Source: Acidobacteriota bacterium
Lineage (GTDB): Bacteria; Acidobacteriota; Blastocatellia; UBA7656
Direction: 5' to 3'
Assembly (NCBI GenBank): GCA_040754075.1
Contig: JBFMDH010000026.1
Coordinates: 1 to 64,000, forward strand
DNA length: 64,000 bases
The first letter of the stretch is position 1; every line of letters starts with the position of its first letter. Positions 27,891 to 36,226 of the stretch are shown here, in pieces. Made by a program: the position numbers and the translations under genes. Below the pieces are notes generated by a model that was not told the origin of the DNA, did not search any database, and saw nothing but the letters and a program-made list of their open reading frames with translations.

Positions 27891-27918
27891 CAATCCGCAA
27901 TTCGCAATCCGCAATTCA
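27891..27918. repeat. Heptamer array abutting a stop codon
   Basis: Four 7-nt units alternating CAATCCG and CAATTCG (27891-27918), the same units as in the array at 9334-9361. The last unit overlaps the TGA (plus-strand TCA, 27916-27918) of the TIM-barrel gene. In that transcript the array begins at the stop codon. Confidence 0.85.
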
Positions 27919-28785
27919 AAGCGCGTCGGCGCGTTTGAGCAAATCTTTCATTCCCGCCATGCTTTGTCGCGTCGATTCTTCCGCGATGCCCGCGCCGCGC
28001 CAATGAGTTTCCAACACCACTGCGCCGCGATAGCCATCTTTTTTTAAGGCTTTGAATTGCCCGACAAAATCAATGATGCCGCGTCCCATCGCCATCCACG
28101 CAAAGCCGCCTTCCGGTTTGCGCGCGACATCTTTGCAATGCACATGACCGATGCGATTTTTCGGAAGCAGACGGTAGCCATCAGGAAAAGGCACCTCTGA
28201 GCGAAATGCCGAATTGCCGGGGTCCCAGTTCAATTTGAAACTCGAAACTCGAACCGCCGCCAGCGTCCTTGCGGCTTCGGCAGCGGTCGCCGTGTTGCAG
28301 GCGTATTCGTTTTCCATCACCAACGTCACGCCGCGCTTTCCTGCTTTGGTTGCCGCTTCAATCAGCTTTTCATCAATCGCCGCGCGATAAGGTTTCTGGT
28401 CTTCGAGTCGCCAGAAATCGAAACAACGCAGATGGTCGGTGTTGAAGGCGCGCGCCAGTTCAATGCCGCGTTCAAGCACTTCCGCTTGCTGCTCGAAAGT
28501 GTAGTTTGCGCCGAACTGGTCACGCTGGCTGAATTTGGAAACCGGCGCGCCAAGCCAATCGACTTTAAACAGTGGCCCAGCTATCGAACTCACGCGCAGC
28601 TTGTATTTTTCGAGCAAACGCCGCGCTTCGGCAATCTCTTTGCCGTCAAGTTGCATGATGTTCTTGTTCCACATGCCGCGTATTTCAACATAAGCGAGTC
28701 CGAATTCCTGCGACGCGATTTCCAGCGCCCGCCCGAAATCGTGAGTGATTTCATCTGTGAAAACCGATAGTTTGAAGGTTGACAT
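27916..28785 (-). CDS. Xylose-isomerase-like TIM-barrel protein (cytosolic)
   Basis: A 289-residue TIM-barrel of the sugar phosphate isomerase/epimerase (AP endonuclease 2) family. Metal-site blocks are readable: LVMENEYAC, SFKLNWDPGNSAF, GHVHCKDV and VVLETHWRG. No signal peptide is seen. ATG 28785 is used; a TTG two codons earlier is possible. With the neighbouring exported paralogue and Gfo/Idh genes it probably isomerises or cleaves an oxidised sugar. The substrate is unknown. Confidence 0.85.
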   Translation of the reverse strand: MSTFKLSVFTDEITHDFGRALEIASQEFGLAYVEIRGMWNKNIMQLDGKEIAEARRLLEKYKLRVSSIAGPLFKVDWLGAPVSKFSQRDQFGANYTFEQQAEVLERGIELARAFNTDHLRCFDFWRLEDQKPYRAAIDEKLIEAATKAGKRGVTLVMENEYACNTATAAEAARTLAAVRVSSFKLNWDPGNSAFRSEVPFPDGYRLLPKNRIGHVHCKDVARKPEGGFAWMAMGRGIIDFVGQFKALKKDGYRGAVVLETHWRGAGIAEESTRQSMAGMKDLLKRADAL

Positions 28786-28791
28786 AAGCAA

Positions 28792-28914
28792 GGATTCAGG
28801 ATTCAGGGGAGAAGAAACGATGAAGGCTGAAGTATGAAGGATGAACAGAAAGCGTTTTGTAGTTGTTCATCGTTCATCGTTCCTACTTCATACTTTCCTT
28901 TCCCTGAATCCTGA
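28792..28914. repeat. Long inverted repeat made of heptamers
   Basis: The left arm has two GGATTCA units (28792-28805) and then units of the type GATGAAG (28819-28846). The right arm has GTTCATC units (28865-28881), then CTTCATACTT and CCCTGAATCCT (28902-28912). AGGATTCAGGG and CCCTGAATCCT match exactly, and the inner parts match with gaps. The right arm ends at the stop codon of the gene at 28915. Confidence 0.85.
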
Positions 28915-29895
28915 TTAAATTTTCAACTTTAATTTTTCTTCCACGTACTTTTTGCTCATCATTGCCGAAGCTTTTGGCGTGCCGCTTTTATCGGGCACGC
29001 TGTCGAGTTCAATGATAGCCCAGCCGCGAAATTTAATCTCTTTAAGCGCCGCAAACACCGCTGGCAAATCGACTCTGCCGCGACCGAGTTCAACGAAACG
29101 ATAGTTGCCGGTTTGATTGCCGCCTGGCGTAATGGTTTCGACATCCTTGATGTGCAGAAAGAGAATGCGGTCGCGATATTTTTTAATGGCTTTGACCGGG
29201 TCGCCGCCGCCTTGCGCATAGTGCGCGATGTCGAGTTCGAGTTTAACGTAGCGCGCATCAGTCGCATCCATAATGGCATCGACTTCATCGGGCGCTTCGC
29301 CGAGACTGTTCATGTGATTGTGATAGCCGAGTTGAATGCCTGAATCAGCGATGCGTTTGCCAACTTCTGTGAGCGTGCGCGCCAGTTTTTTGAAATCCTC
29401 TGCCGAAGGTTTGCGCTCTTTCGGGCGCGAGGAATCGGTCATCTGTAAATAAAGCCCGCCGGCATCGCGCAGAAAAGTTGCCTGTTTGACCTGTAAAGCA
29501 ACGGCTTCCGCTTCGTTGTAATCGGTGCCGCGCGGTCCGCCGCCCGATAGCGCCACGAATTGCAGTTTGTGTTGCTGCAAAATCTCTTTGATGGCTTGCG
29601 GTTTGTCGCCATACTCTTTTAGGAGATTGGAGCGCAATTGTATGCCGCGAAACCCAAGCTCACTCACTTCTTTGATGGCGGTCATATCGTCGCCGCCCCA
29701 GGTGATTGCCGCATAACCAAAACGAATGTCTGCGGCAGCGGGGGGTATCGGAGTGTCGAAGTAAGAGAGGTCAACCGATGGATAGAGTGGCGGTTCAACA
29801 TTGCCGGCAAGCGTGCTGAGAGGCAAACAGGCAGAGGCAGCAGCAAATGAACCGAGACTTAAAATAAATCCGCGCCGAGAAGTTTGTGATGTCAT
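28915..29895 (-). CDS. Tat-exported xylose-isomerase-like TIM-barrel protein
   Basis: A 326-residue TIM-barrel protein with a twin-arginine signal ([17 protein letters not shown]). Family blocks: [50 protein letters not shown] and [13 protein letters not shown] 29895 is chosen for GGAAGGGAG upstream, and it overlaps the stop of the DUF4861-GH88 gene as ATGA (29892-29895), so the two are translationally coupled. This coupling suggests that it works in the periplasm on sugars released or modified by the GH88 protein. The reaction is not known. Confidence 0.88.
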   Translation of the reverse strand: MTSQTSRRGFILSLGSFAAASACLPLSTLAGNVEPPLYPSVDLSYFDTPIPPAAADIRFGYAAITWGGDDMTAIKEVSELGFRGIQLRSNLLKEYGDKPQAIKEILQQHKLQFVALSGGGPRGTDYNEAEAVALQVKQATFLRDAGGLYLQMTDSSRPKERKPSAEDFKKLARTLTEVGKRIADSGIQLGYHNHMNSLGEAPDEVDAIMDATDARYVKLELDIAHYAQGGGDPVKAIKKYRDRILFLHIKDVETITPGGNQTGNYRFVELGRGRVDLPAVFAALKEIKFRGWAIIELDSVPDKSGTPKASAMMSKKYVEEKLKLKI

Positions 29896-32468
29896 TGTAT
29901 TGCTCCCTTCCTTGTCGGGTTCGCTTCCAACCATAACAACGCTTCGAGCAAATAATAATCGCCGTAAATGAGCATCCCGTCATGCGGGCGCGTGCTCGAA
30001 CCATGACGCAAAACACCGGGCGGCGTTTTATCGTCGGCTGCGACGGGTGTGAGATAACCGTCAATCAACGATTGAACGATGCGCTCACCTTCGCGTCTGT
30101 ACATTGCCGCGCGAGTCGAATCATCGGTTAATTCAGAGAGCCGAAGTAATGCGCCCGCGATGAGTGCTGCCGCCGATGTGTCGCGGTTACGAAAATGCAC
30201 GCCTTCGTCGTGAAAGTCGTACCACGTTACGCCATCTTCGGGCAACCGGTCGATGACAAATGCGGCAATCTTTTCGGCGGTTTTCAGCAAACGCGCGTCC
30301 TGGGTTTCTCGAAATGCTGTCGTAAAACCATAGAGCGCCCACGCAGTGCCGCGCCCCCAACCGGTGTCTGCGGCAAAACCTTGATGGGTGTGATAAAAAA
30401 CCCGCTCACCCGAATGCGCCTGATTGGCAAGCGGCGTTTTATTGCCAGCCGAAGCAAATTCCTGACGGTTATCGCCGGGATTATAATGCACTGACTGGAT
30501 GATTGACCCGTCTTCGCGCACCAACCACTCTGCGGATTTGAGCGCGTGACTCACACCCATCGCGCGCCATTCGTTGTTATTCGTTTCGCGCGCCGCCCAC
30601 CACCAGATTTGCAAATTCATCATCGTATCAATGATGGTGTCGTCGCCGTTCACATCCCACGAAGCCGCCATGCTGGTCTTGGGGTTGAAATGCTGTTTCA
30701 AGCGCTCGGCAGCGCGCAGGGCGCTCACGCGATATTTCGGGTCTTTGGTCAGTTCATAAGCAAAGACCGAAGTGTAGTAATTCAAAAAGCCTGTGTCATG
30801 ATTTTGCGTCATCTCTTTGCCGAGCAAGCGCGCGTGCCACAATTCTGCCCAGCGGCGAAAACGTTCATCTTTGGTTTTGTCGTAAAGCTTCCACAACTCG
30901 CCAATCCAGAAACAGCCCGTCCAAAAATAGCCTTTCTGCTCTTTCCATTCGCCGGTTTGATTGTTGCCTTCGGTGAAAAATCCCGCGCCAGTGGATTTAT
31001 TGACAACCTCCGGGGGAGTCGCTGCGATGAGGGGTTCCCATTTTTGCGCATTGCCTTCTACCGCTTGACGAATGAGCGCGATGGCTTGCGCATAGGTTTT
31101 ACGCTGCGCCGGATGAAGCGTATCGGGCGGCGCAGACTCAGGCGCGCCGCGACTTGAAAGCAATCGCACATCAGCGGGTCGCGAAAGACGCGCGCTCAAC
31201 TCTTCAACAAAACTCGCGAAACCTTGTCGTGTGTTGATAGCTGTAGCGGCAAACCCAAGTGTGCCGCTTTGATTGCGGGTTGCCGCATGATCAGCGTTGA
31301 TTTGCAAAGTCTCCGTACCTTCCTGATCCCACAAGGCGGCAACATACCACCACGCCGCGCCGTCTTTCAGAGAGAGGCGAGCGAGATGATTGGCGGGGTT
31401 ATTCAATGATGCGTCGTTATCGCGTTCTGATTGCGGCACAACGAGCGCGAGTCCGAGATTTTGGTCAGATAATGACTCGGTCGCGGTTGCGCCGGTTTTA
31501 AGTACCTGATGTCCCCAGGTGCAAATGATGCGCGCGTGTTTATCAGCCTTCACCTCGGCGCTCAGCTCTTCGACGCCGGGTTTTTGCGGCAAGCCGGTTA
31601 CGAGGGTCAGTCCTTCGGCATTCTTTGCAATGATGCGATGAATAAAACCGTGCTCTCCCGCCCACTGAGTTATGCGACTTGTCAAATCAACCGCGCGTCC
31701 ACCAACTTTCCAACCGTTGTATTCGAGTTCGACAATTGCCCGCACCGGTCCTGTGCTGATGACGCGCTGACGGCGTTCTGCGACATCGGCTACTTTGACG
31801 ACTTTGCCATCAACCAACGCGCCGATTGCGCCAATGCCGAGCGCCTCGCCGATTTTGTAAATGTCGCGCCCATAAGGCGACTCTTCGTGATAGTCGTATT
31901 CGGGCGAGCCGAAGAGTTCAAGATAAAGTCCGACTCGCCGCTTGCCGAATAAATCAATGGCATTGCGCGCGTCGAAATAAAGTCGCCAGGCGGTGAGTTC
32001 CGATTCCCATCCCATGCCTTCGTATTTGGTGGTGAATTTTGCGGATGTGCGGCGCGGGTAATGGCTGCGCAATCGTTGCAAAGTTGCCGCGTCACCATAG
32101 GCAATCGTCACGATGCGCGTTTGCTTTGGCGCGAGCGCGATTTGAAAAGCTAACTCATCATATTTACCATCACCATCCAAATCGTCTGCTTGCGACGGCA
32201 GTTCGACGGTTTGCAAAGTGCGGGCGTCTTCTTCAAGGGTTGCCGCATCACTCGTGGTAATGATGACCGTGCCGGCTTTGAAATCCCAAGCGAGGCGTTT
32301 GAGTTCGCTGACGCTGACAATGATGTTTTCTTGCGGGCGTGATTGATTGGTCGGATTGGTCACCGCCAACTTAATGACTTTAATGCGCGGCGTCGCTTGC
32401 AAATTGCTTATGGGCGCAAAGAGCAAAAGCGCGAGGGTAGCCAGTAGTGACGATAGGTTTTTGGGCAT
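29892..32468 (-). CDS. DUF4861-GH88 fusion: exported unsaturated uronyl hydrolase
   Basis: An 858-residue exported protein. After a signal peptide (1-25), residues about 30-440 match DUF4861 ([18 protein letters not shown]; a calcium-type loop [11 protein letters not shown]). Residues about 455-850 are a GH88/GH105-like (alpha/alpha)6 barrel with the catalytic aspartates D558 in NHDTGFLNY and D614 in [11 protein letters not shown], plus [11 protein letters not shown]. The reaction is hydration and release of 4,5-unsaturated uronic acid from lyase products of pectin-like or glycosaminoglycan-like chains. Full-length family members usually lack the DUF4861 part or have it as a separate gene. 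No polysaccharide lyase gene is present nearby. Confidence 0.9.
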   Translation of the reverse strand: MPKNLSSLLATLALLLFAPISNLQATPRIKVIKLAVTNPTNQSRPQENIIVSVSELKRLAWDFKAGTVIITTSDAATLEEDARTLQTVELPSQADDLDGDGKYDELAFQIALAPKQTRIVTIAYGDAATLQRLRSHYPRRTSAKFTTKYEGMGWESELTAWRLYFDARNAIDLFGKRRVGLYLELFGSPEYDYHEESPYGRDIYKIGEALGIGAIGALVDGKVVKVADVAERRQRVISTGPVRAIVELEYNGWKVGGRAVDLTSRITQWAGEHGFIHRIIAKNAEGLTLVTGLPQKPGVEELSAEVKADKHARIICTWGHQVLKTGATATESLSDQNLGLALVVPQSERDNDASLNNPANHLARLSLKDGAAWWYVAALWDQEGTETLQINADHAATRNQSGTLGFAATAINTRQGFASFVEELSARLSRPADVRLLSSRGAPESAPPDTLHPAQRKTYAQAIALIRQAVEGNAQKWEPLIAATPPEVVNKSTGAGFFTEGNNQTGEWKEQKGYFWTGCFWIGELWKLYDKTKDERFRRWAELWHARLLGKEMTQNHDTGFLNYYTSVFAYELTKDPKYRVSALRAAERLKQHFNPKTSMAASWDVNGDDTIIDTMMNLQIWWWAARETNNNEWRAMGVSHALKSAEWLVREDGSIIQSVHYNPGDNRQEFASAGNKTPLANQAHSGERVFYHTHQGFAADTGWGRGTAWALYGFTTAFRETQDARLLKTAEKIAAFVIDRLPEDGVTWYDFHDEGVHFRNRDTSAAALIAGALLRLSELTDDSTRAAMYRREGERIVQSLIDGYLTPVAADDKTPPGVLRHGSSTRPHDGMLIYGDYYLLEALLWLEANPTRKGAIQ

Positions 32469-32561
32469 AACTGCTGTTCCTTACCTGGAGAATGAAAACG
32501 TGGCTGATGAAGCGCGGTTACTTGACGAATATGACGAGGCAACTATCATTAGCTTATACGG

Positions 32562-32619
32562 GGTGAAGAAAGAAGGATGAGACCTGGTTAATATTGTTAT
32601 TCATCCTTCCCCCTTCACC
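32562..32619. repeat. 19-nt imperfect inverted repeat after kduD
   Basis: GGTGAAG...GAAGGATGA (32562-32580) pairs with TCATCCTTC...CTTCACC (32601-32619); only three central positions mismatch and the loop is 20 nt. The right arm lies 4 nt beyond the kduD stop codon. It may be a terminator-like or mRNA-end structure between kduD and the GH88 gene. Confidence 0.75.
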
Positions 32620-32623
32620 TTTC

Positions 32624-33385
32624 TCAACGACCCATCCAGCCGCCATCCACGACTAGAACATGGCCATAAATGTAATCGCTCGCCGATGACGAAAGGAAAA
32701 CCGCTGCTCCGGCTAAATCATCCGGTTCGCCCCATCGTCCGGCAGGAATGCGTTCAAGTATCTGCCGGTTGCGCGTCGCGTCGCGTTGTAACGCCAGCGT
32801 GTTATCCGTAGCGATATAGCCCGGCGCAATGGCGTTGACATTTATTCCTCTCGCCGCCCATTCATTCGCTAAGGCTTTCGTGAGTCCTGCAACACCGGCT
32901 TTAGACGCCGCATAAGCGGGCACTGTGATACCGCCTTGAAACGAGAGCAGAGAAGCGATGTTGATAATTTTGCCGCGACCTCGCTCCATCATGTGTTTGC
33001 CTGCAAGTTGTGAAAGCCGAAAGACGCTCGATAGATTCACTTCGATAACCGCCGCCCAATCCGCTTCCGCATAATCAACCGCAGGGGCGCGGCGAATCAT
33101 CCCGGCGTTGTTTACGAGGATGTCAATCGCGCCAAGCTCTTGAACGGTGTTTTCAATCAACCGACGCGGCGCGTTGCAATCTTGCAAATCGCCTCTGATG
33201 GCAAGCGCGCGCCGACCGAGGTTAGCAATGGCTTCGCAGGTTGCATCCGGGGCGTGTGAGTTACCGTGACAGGCGACCTCTGCGCCTGCCTGAGCAAGCG
33301 CAATGGCAATTCGAGCGCCCAGCCCTGCCGAAGCGCCAGTCACCAGCGCCACTTTGCCGTTCAGTTTGAAAGCCTCTAAAATCAT
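32624..33385 (-). CDS. kduD: 2-keto-3-deoxygluconate dehydrogenase (KduD-like SDR)
   Basis: A 253-residue short-chain dehydrogenase. TGASAGLG binds NAD(P), S145 with Y158 and K162 (PAYAASKAG) form the catalytic set, and the N-terminus FKLNGKVALVTG and C-terminus VVDGGWMGR are those of KduD. It would reduce 3-deoxy-D-glycero-2,5-hexodiulosonate to 2-keto-3-deoxygluconate. Its ATG overlaps the MFS stop by one base (33385). Gene context (KdgF-like, isomerase, GH88) supports the pathway, but gluconate 5-dehydrogenase is a close alternative. Confidence 0.85.
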   Translation of the reverse strand: MILEAFKLNGKVALVTGASAGLGARIAIALAQAGAEVACHGNSHAPDATCEAIANLGRRALAIRGDLQDCNAPRRLIENTVQELGAIDILVNNAGMIRRAPAVDYAEADWAAVIEVNLSSVFRLSQLAGKHMMERGRGKIINIASLLSFQGGITVPAYAASKAGVAGLTKALANEWAARGINVNAIAPGYIATDNTLALQRDATRNRQILERIPAGRWGEPDDLAGAAVFLSSSASDYIYGHVLVVDGGWMGR

Positions 33386-34914
33386 TAACTCTGTTTCGCC
33401 TGACTCAGTTTGGTTAGCAGATTACCGGCGACGATTCCCACTAAAATGCCCGTCACCGCGCCGCCCAACATATATTTCAACAACGCCCCGCCGGTTTGCC
33501 TGGCGATTAATCCCAGACACCAGCCTGCGAATGAGCCGAGAATAGAGCCGACAAAACCGAAACCTAAAAATCCGCCAACCGACATCGGATTCGGTTCAAG
33601 CAAGGCGCTTTCATCGACGGGTTGGAATTTCGGCGCGAGCAGGTGAATGATGCCAAGCGCCACGAGATAGGCTGGACCCACGGTGAAAAAGATAATCATG
33701 TAATTGCCGCCTGTGCGCTCCAGAATGTAGCCTGTGGCAACCGCCATGATGGCTCCGCCGATTGCGCCCGCCATGCCGCCGACACCGACCACCGAACCGA
33801 CCGCGCGACGCGGGAACATATCGCTCGACATGGTGAAGATATTCGCTGACCAGCCTTGATGCGCCGCCGCCGCTATGCCAAAGAGCAACACGGCAAGCCA
33901 TAGATGATTGATGTAGGGCATATAGACCATCGGCAAAACGGATACAGCGCAGATGAGCATGGCGGTCTTGCGCGCCCGATTGACCGTCCAGCCGCGTTTG
34001 ATAAAAGCCGAAGAGAGCCAACCGCCGCCGATGCTGCCAATGTCAGCAATGAGATAAATGGCAATTAAAGGCAAGCCGACTTGTGTGAGGTCTAGCCCAT
34101 GCTTTTCTCTGAGAAAACTCGGTATCCAATACAGGTAGAACCACCAGACCGGGTCGGTCATATATTTGCCAATCGCAAAGGCGGTGGTCTGTTTATGCGG
34201 CAGCAATTGAATCCAGGGAACCTTGGCGGCTGGCGGGTCAGGCGGATCGCTTTGAATATAAGCAAGTTCAGTTGGTGATAATTTCGGATGGGCTTCGGGT
34301 TTGCGATACATCGGCAGCCAGAACAACAGCCACAGAAAACCGAGCGCGCCGGTTAAAATAAATGCCCATTGCCAGCCCCAGTGAATAAAAATCCAGGGCA
34401 CAGCAAGCGGCGCGACAATCGCGCCGACATTGGTGCCTGCATTGAAAATCCCGGTTGCTAAGGCGCGTTCTTTTTTGGGAAACCATTCGGCAACCGTTTT
34501 AATTGCCGCAGGAAAGTTTGCCGCTTCACCGACGCCAAGCGCGGCTCTGGCGCTGCCAAAGCCGAACGGTGTGCGGGCAAGCGCAGCAGCCATTCCCGCA
34601 AGGCTCCAGACAACAATAGCGAGCGCGTATCCGAGTTTTGTCCCGAAGCGATCAATTAACCGACCGGAGACCAGTAGTCCAAGCGCATAGGCGGCATTAA
34701 AGGCGGCAACGATATTGCCATAGTCAACCGGCGACCAACCGATGATGGTGCGCAAATCTTTTTCGAGGATGCCAATCACCTGCCGGTCTACATAGTTAAT
34801 CGTGGTGGCGAAAAACAGCAACGCACAAATCACCCAGCGGTAACGCCCGACGCGGGTTGCAATCGTTTGTGGCGCAGCGACAGTTGTGCCCAGACTTGGA
34901 GGAGGTGATGACAT
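33385..34914 (-). CDS. ACS-type MFS transporter (hexuronate-like) with C-terminal membrane extension
   Basis: A 509-residue proton-coupled transporter of the anion:cation symporter branch that includes ExuT. Twelve membrane segments are readable, with the usual early FATTINYVDRQVIGIL, FNAAYALGLLVSGRLIDRFG and AALGVGEAANFPAAIK blocks. Past about residue 440, where ExuT-like proteins end, it has an additional glycine-rich stretch (GGFLGFGFVGSILGSFAGWC and GGAVTGILVGIVAGN) that would add two membrane helices. Context between KdgF and KduD suggests uptake of uronates or their deoxy derivatives. Confidence 0.9.
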   Translation of the reverse strand: MSSPPPSLGTTVAAPQTIATRVGRYRWVICALLFFATTINYVDRQVIGILEKDLRTIIGWSPVDYGNIVAAFNAAYALGLLVSGRLIDRFGTKLGYALAIVVWSLAGMAAALARTPFGFGSARAALGVGEAANFPAAIKTVAEWFPKKERALATGIFNAGTNVGAIVAPLAVPWIFIHWGWQWAFILTGALGFLWLLFWLPMYRKPEAHPKLSPTELAYIQSDPPDPPAAKVPWIQLLPHKQTTAFAIGKYMTDPVWWFYLYWIPSFLREKHGLDLTQVGLPLIAIYLIADIGSIGGGWLSSAFIKRGWTVNRARKTAMLICAVSVLPMVYMPYINHLWLAVLLFGIAAAAHQGWSANIFTMSSDMFPRRAVGSVVGVGGMAGAIGGAIMAVATGYILERTGGNYMIIFFTVGPAYLVALGIIHLLAPKFQPVDESALLEPNPMSVGGFLGFGFVGSILGSFAGWCLGLIARQTGGALLKYMLGGAVTGILVGIVAGNLLTKLSQAKQS

Positions 34915-35000
34915 GGAAAAATCCTTTTTATAAAAAATTCAAGTACGCGATCTTCACAAATGACACCTGGCTCGAAAGCCGTACCGCGCGCCTGCGCTTC

Positions 35001-35366
35001 TCACGCGGGCAGATTAAGAAAGTCCTCGCGCACCGGCGTGAAAATATCAATGAGGACAACCTCTTCATCCAGCATGGTTGCGCCGTGCCAGCATCCCGAT
35101 GGGAAATGCAGCACATCACCGGCTTCGGCGATGCGTTCCTGACTGCCGATGATAAAACGCACCCGCCCACGTTCGACGATGGTGATCTGTTCGTGCGGAT
35201 GATCGTGCGCCGGGGTGACGATAAACGGCTCAAAGCGCAAGCGACAAACCATTAACTGATTGCCAATAATCATCTGCCGCTCAACGCCTTCTTCGATGCA
35301 TTCAACGGGCACGCTTCCCCAATTCAAATGCTGTACGGCGAGACTCAAATTTGATGGTCGTTGCAT
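35001..35366 (-). CDS. kdgF: KdgF-like cupin
   Basis: A 121-residue single-domain cupin with the metal ligands in HDHPHEQITIVERG and the second block FPSGCWHGA. KdgF opens 4,5-unsaturated galacturonate or mannuronate to 4-deoxy-L-threo-5-hexosulose uronate, the step between GH88 and KduI. The size and the order with the isomerase 6 bp upstream fit. GGGAG precedes the ATG. Other small cupins share this fold, so the symbol rests partly on context. Confidence 0.75.
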   Translation of the reverse strand: MQRPSNLSLAVQHLNWGSVPVECIEEGVERQMIIGNQLMVCRLRFEPFIVTPAHDHPHEQITIVERGRVRFIIGSQERIAEAGDVLHFPSGCWHGATMLDEEVVLIDIFTPVREDFLNLPA

Positions 35367-35372
35367 GCCTGG

Positions 35373-36209
35373 TTATCTCCCTGCCCCTGATGCCTCAAGC
35401 CCGGAACCACCCGTGGCATATTCAGGCTGCACATTGACGACACCAAACTGCCGATCTTCACCTTCACGATTGGCTGCCATCATCCACAAAAAATTGATTT
35501 GCCCGCCGGGCGCGGCAACATTCGGATGATAGCCTCCGGGCATCAACACCACATCGCCTTCGCGCACGATGGTTGCCACTTCCGGTTCCTGCGGATTGGT
35601 GTAAACCAGTTGAATGCCAAAGGCGGGCGACGGCATATCAATGTAGAGATAGGCTTCTTCGAGCATGGCTGCGTGTTCATGCGGGGGCCAGGAAGTCCAG
35701 TTTCCCGGTTTACTGAAGGTCACACCGGCAAGCAATCTTCCGGCTTCGACGTTTTTGCCGATTAAAATATTCAATTCGCGTTCAGCCCCTTGCCCGCCGG
35801 TTTTGAAATGCAAAGCCGGGTCGCGTTGCACATCTGCGAATGAAACCTGTTGTAAAGGGTAGCGACCGGCAACCGGCGCGGAAATTTCCGCGAGGTCACA
35901 GCTTGCCGTTGCTGCTGTGACTGCGACATCACAGTCGCGCGGAATGTAGAGTGCATCATAGCGCCCCAACTCGAATGCGTTGCCGTTGGCTTGAACCGTC
36001 GCCCGCCCGTTTAAACAAATCAAGCTGGTTTCCCGTTCGCCGGTTGCAAAATGAATCGGTTCATCTGTGGCGTTGAGGATGATGCGTCCGTAGTAGAGAT
36101 GGCGCGCGGCGGTCGCCCCCGGCGCGACTGCCAATGTGCGACCTTTGCGGGCGTGCGTCTGGCGCACAATACAGCTTTCAGCAGTGATTGGGTGTTGTGT
36201 GGTTTCCAT
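35373..36209 (-). CDS. KduI/IolB-family isomerase (IolB-type sequence)
   Basis: A 278-residue bicupin of the KduI/IolB family. The C-terminal half reads NWTSWPPHEH, MLEEAYLYIDMPSPAFGIQ, REGDVVLMPGGYHPNVAAPG and LWMMAA, which follow 5-deoxy-glucuronate isomerase (IolB) more closely than E. coli KduI. Its neighbours are pectin-pathway genes, not inositol genes, so its job is probably KduI's conversion of 4-deoxy-5-hexosulose uronate to 3-deoxy-2,5-hexodiulosonate. That is an inference. It lies 6 bp upstream of kdgF and 17 bp downstream of the unknown secreted protein gene. Confidence 0.78.
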   Translation of the reverse strand: METTQHPITAESCIVRQTHARKGRTLAVAPGATAARHLYYGRIILNATDEPIHFATGERETSLICLNGRATVQANGNAFELGRYDALYIPRDCDVAVTAATASCDLAEISAPVAGRYPLQQVSFADVQRDPALHFKTGGQGAERELNILIGKNVEAGRLLAGVTFSKPGNWTSWPPHEHAAMLEEAYLYIDMPSPAFGIQLVYTNPQEPEVATIVREGDVVLMPGGYHPNVAAPGGQINFLWMMAANREGEDRQFGVVNVQPEYATGGSGLEASGAGR

Positions 36210-36226
36210 AGGTAAACAATTTCTCC

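Noticed and set aside
32347-32580. Plus-strand open frame over the GH88 signal peptide
   Set aside because: It is antisense to the signal peptide and ends in the hairpin at 32562; no ribosome binding site or family match.
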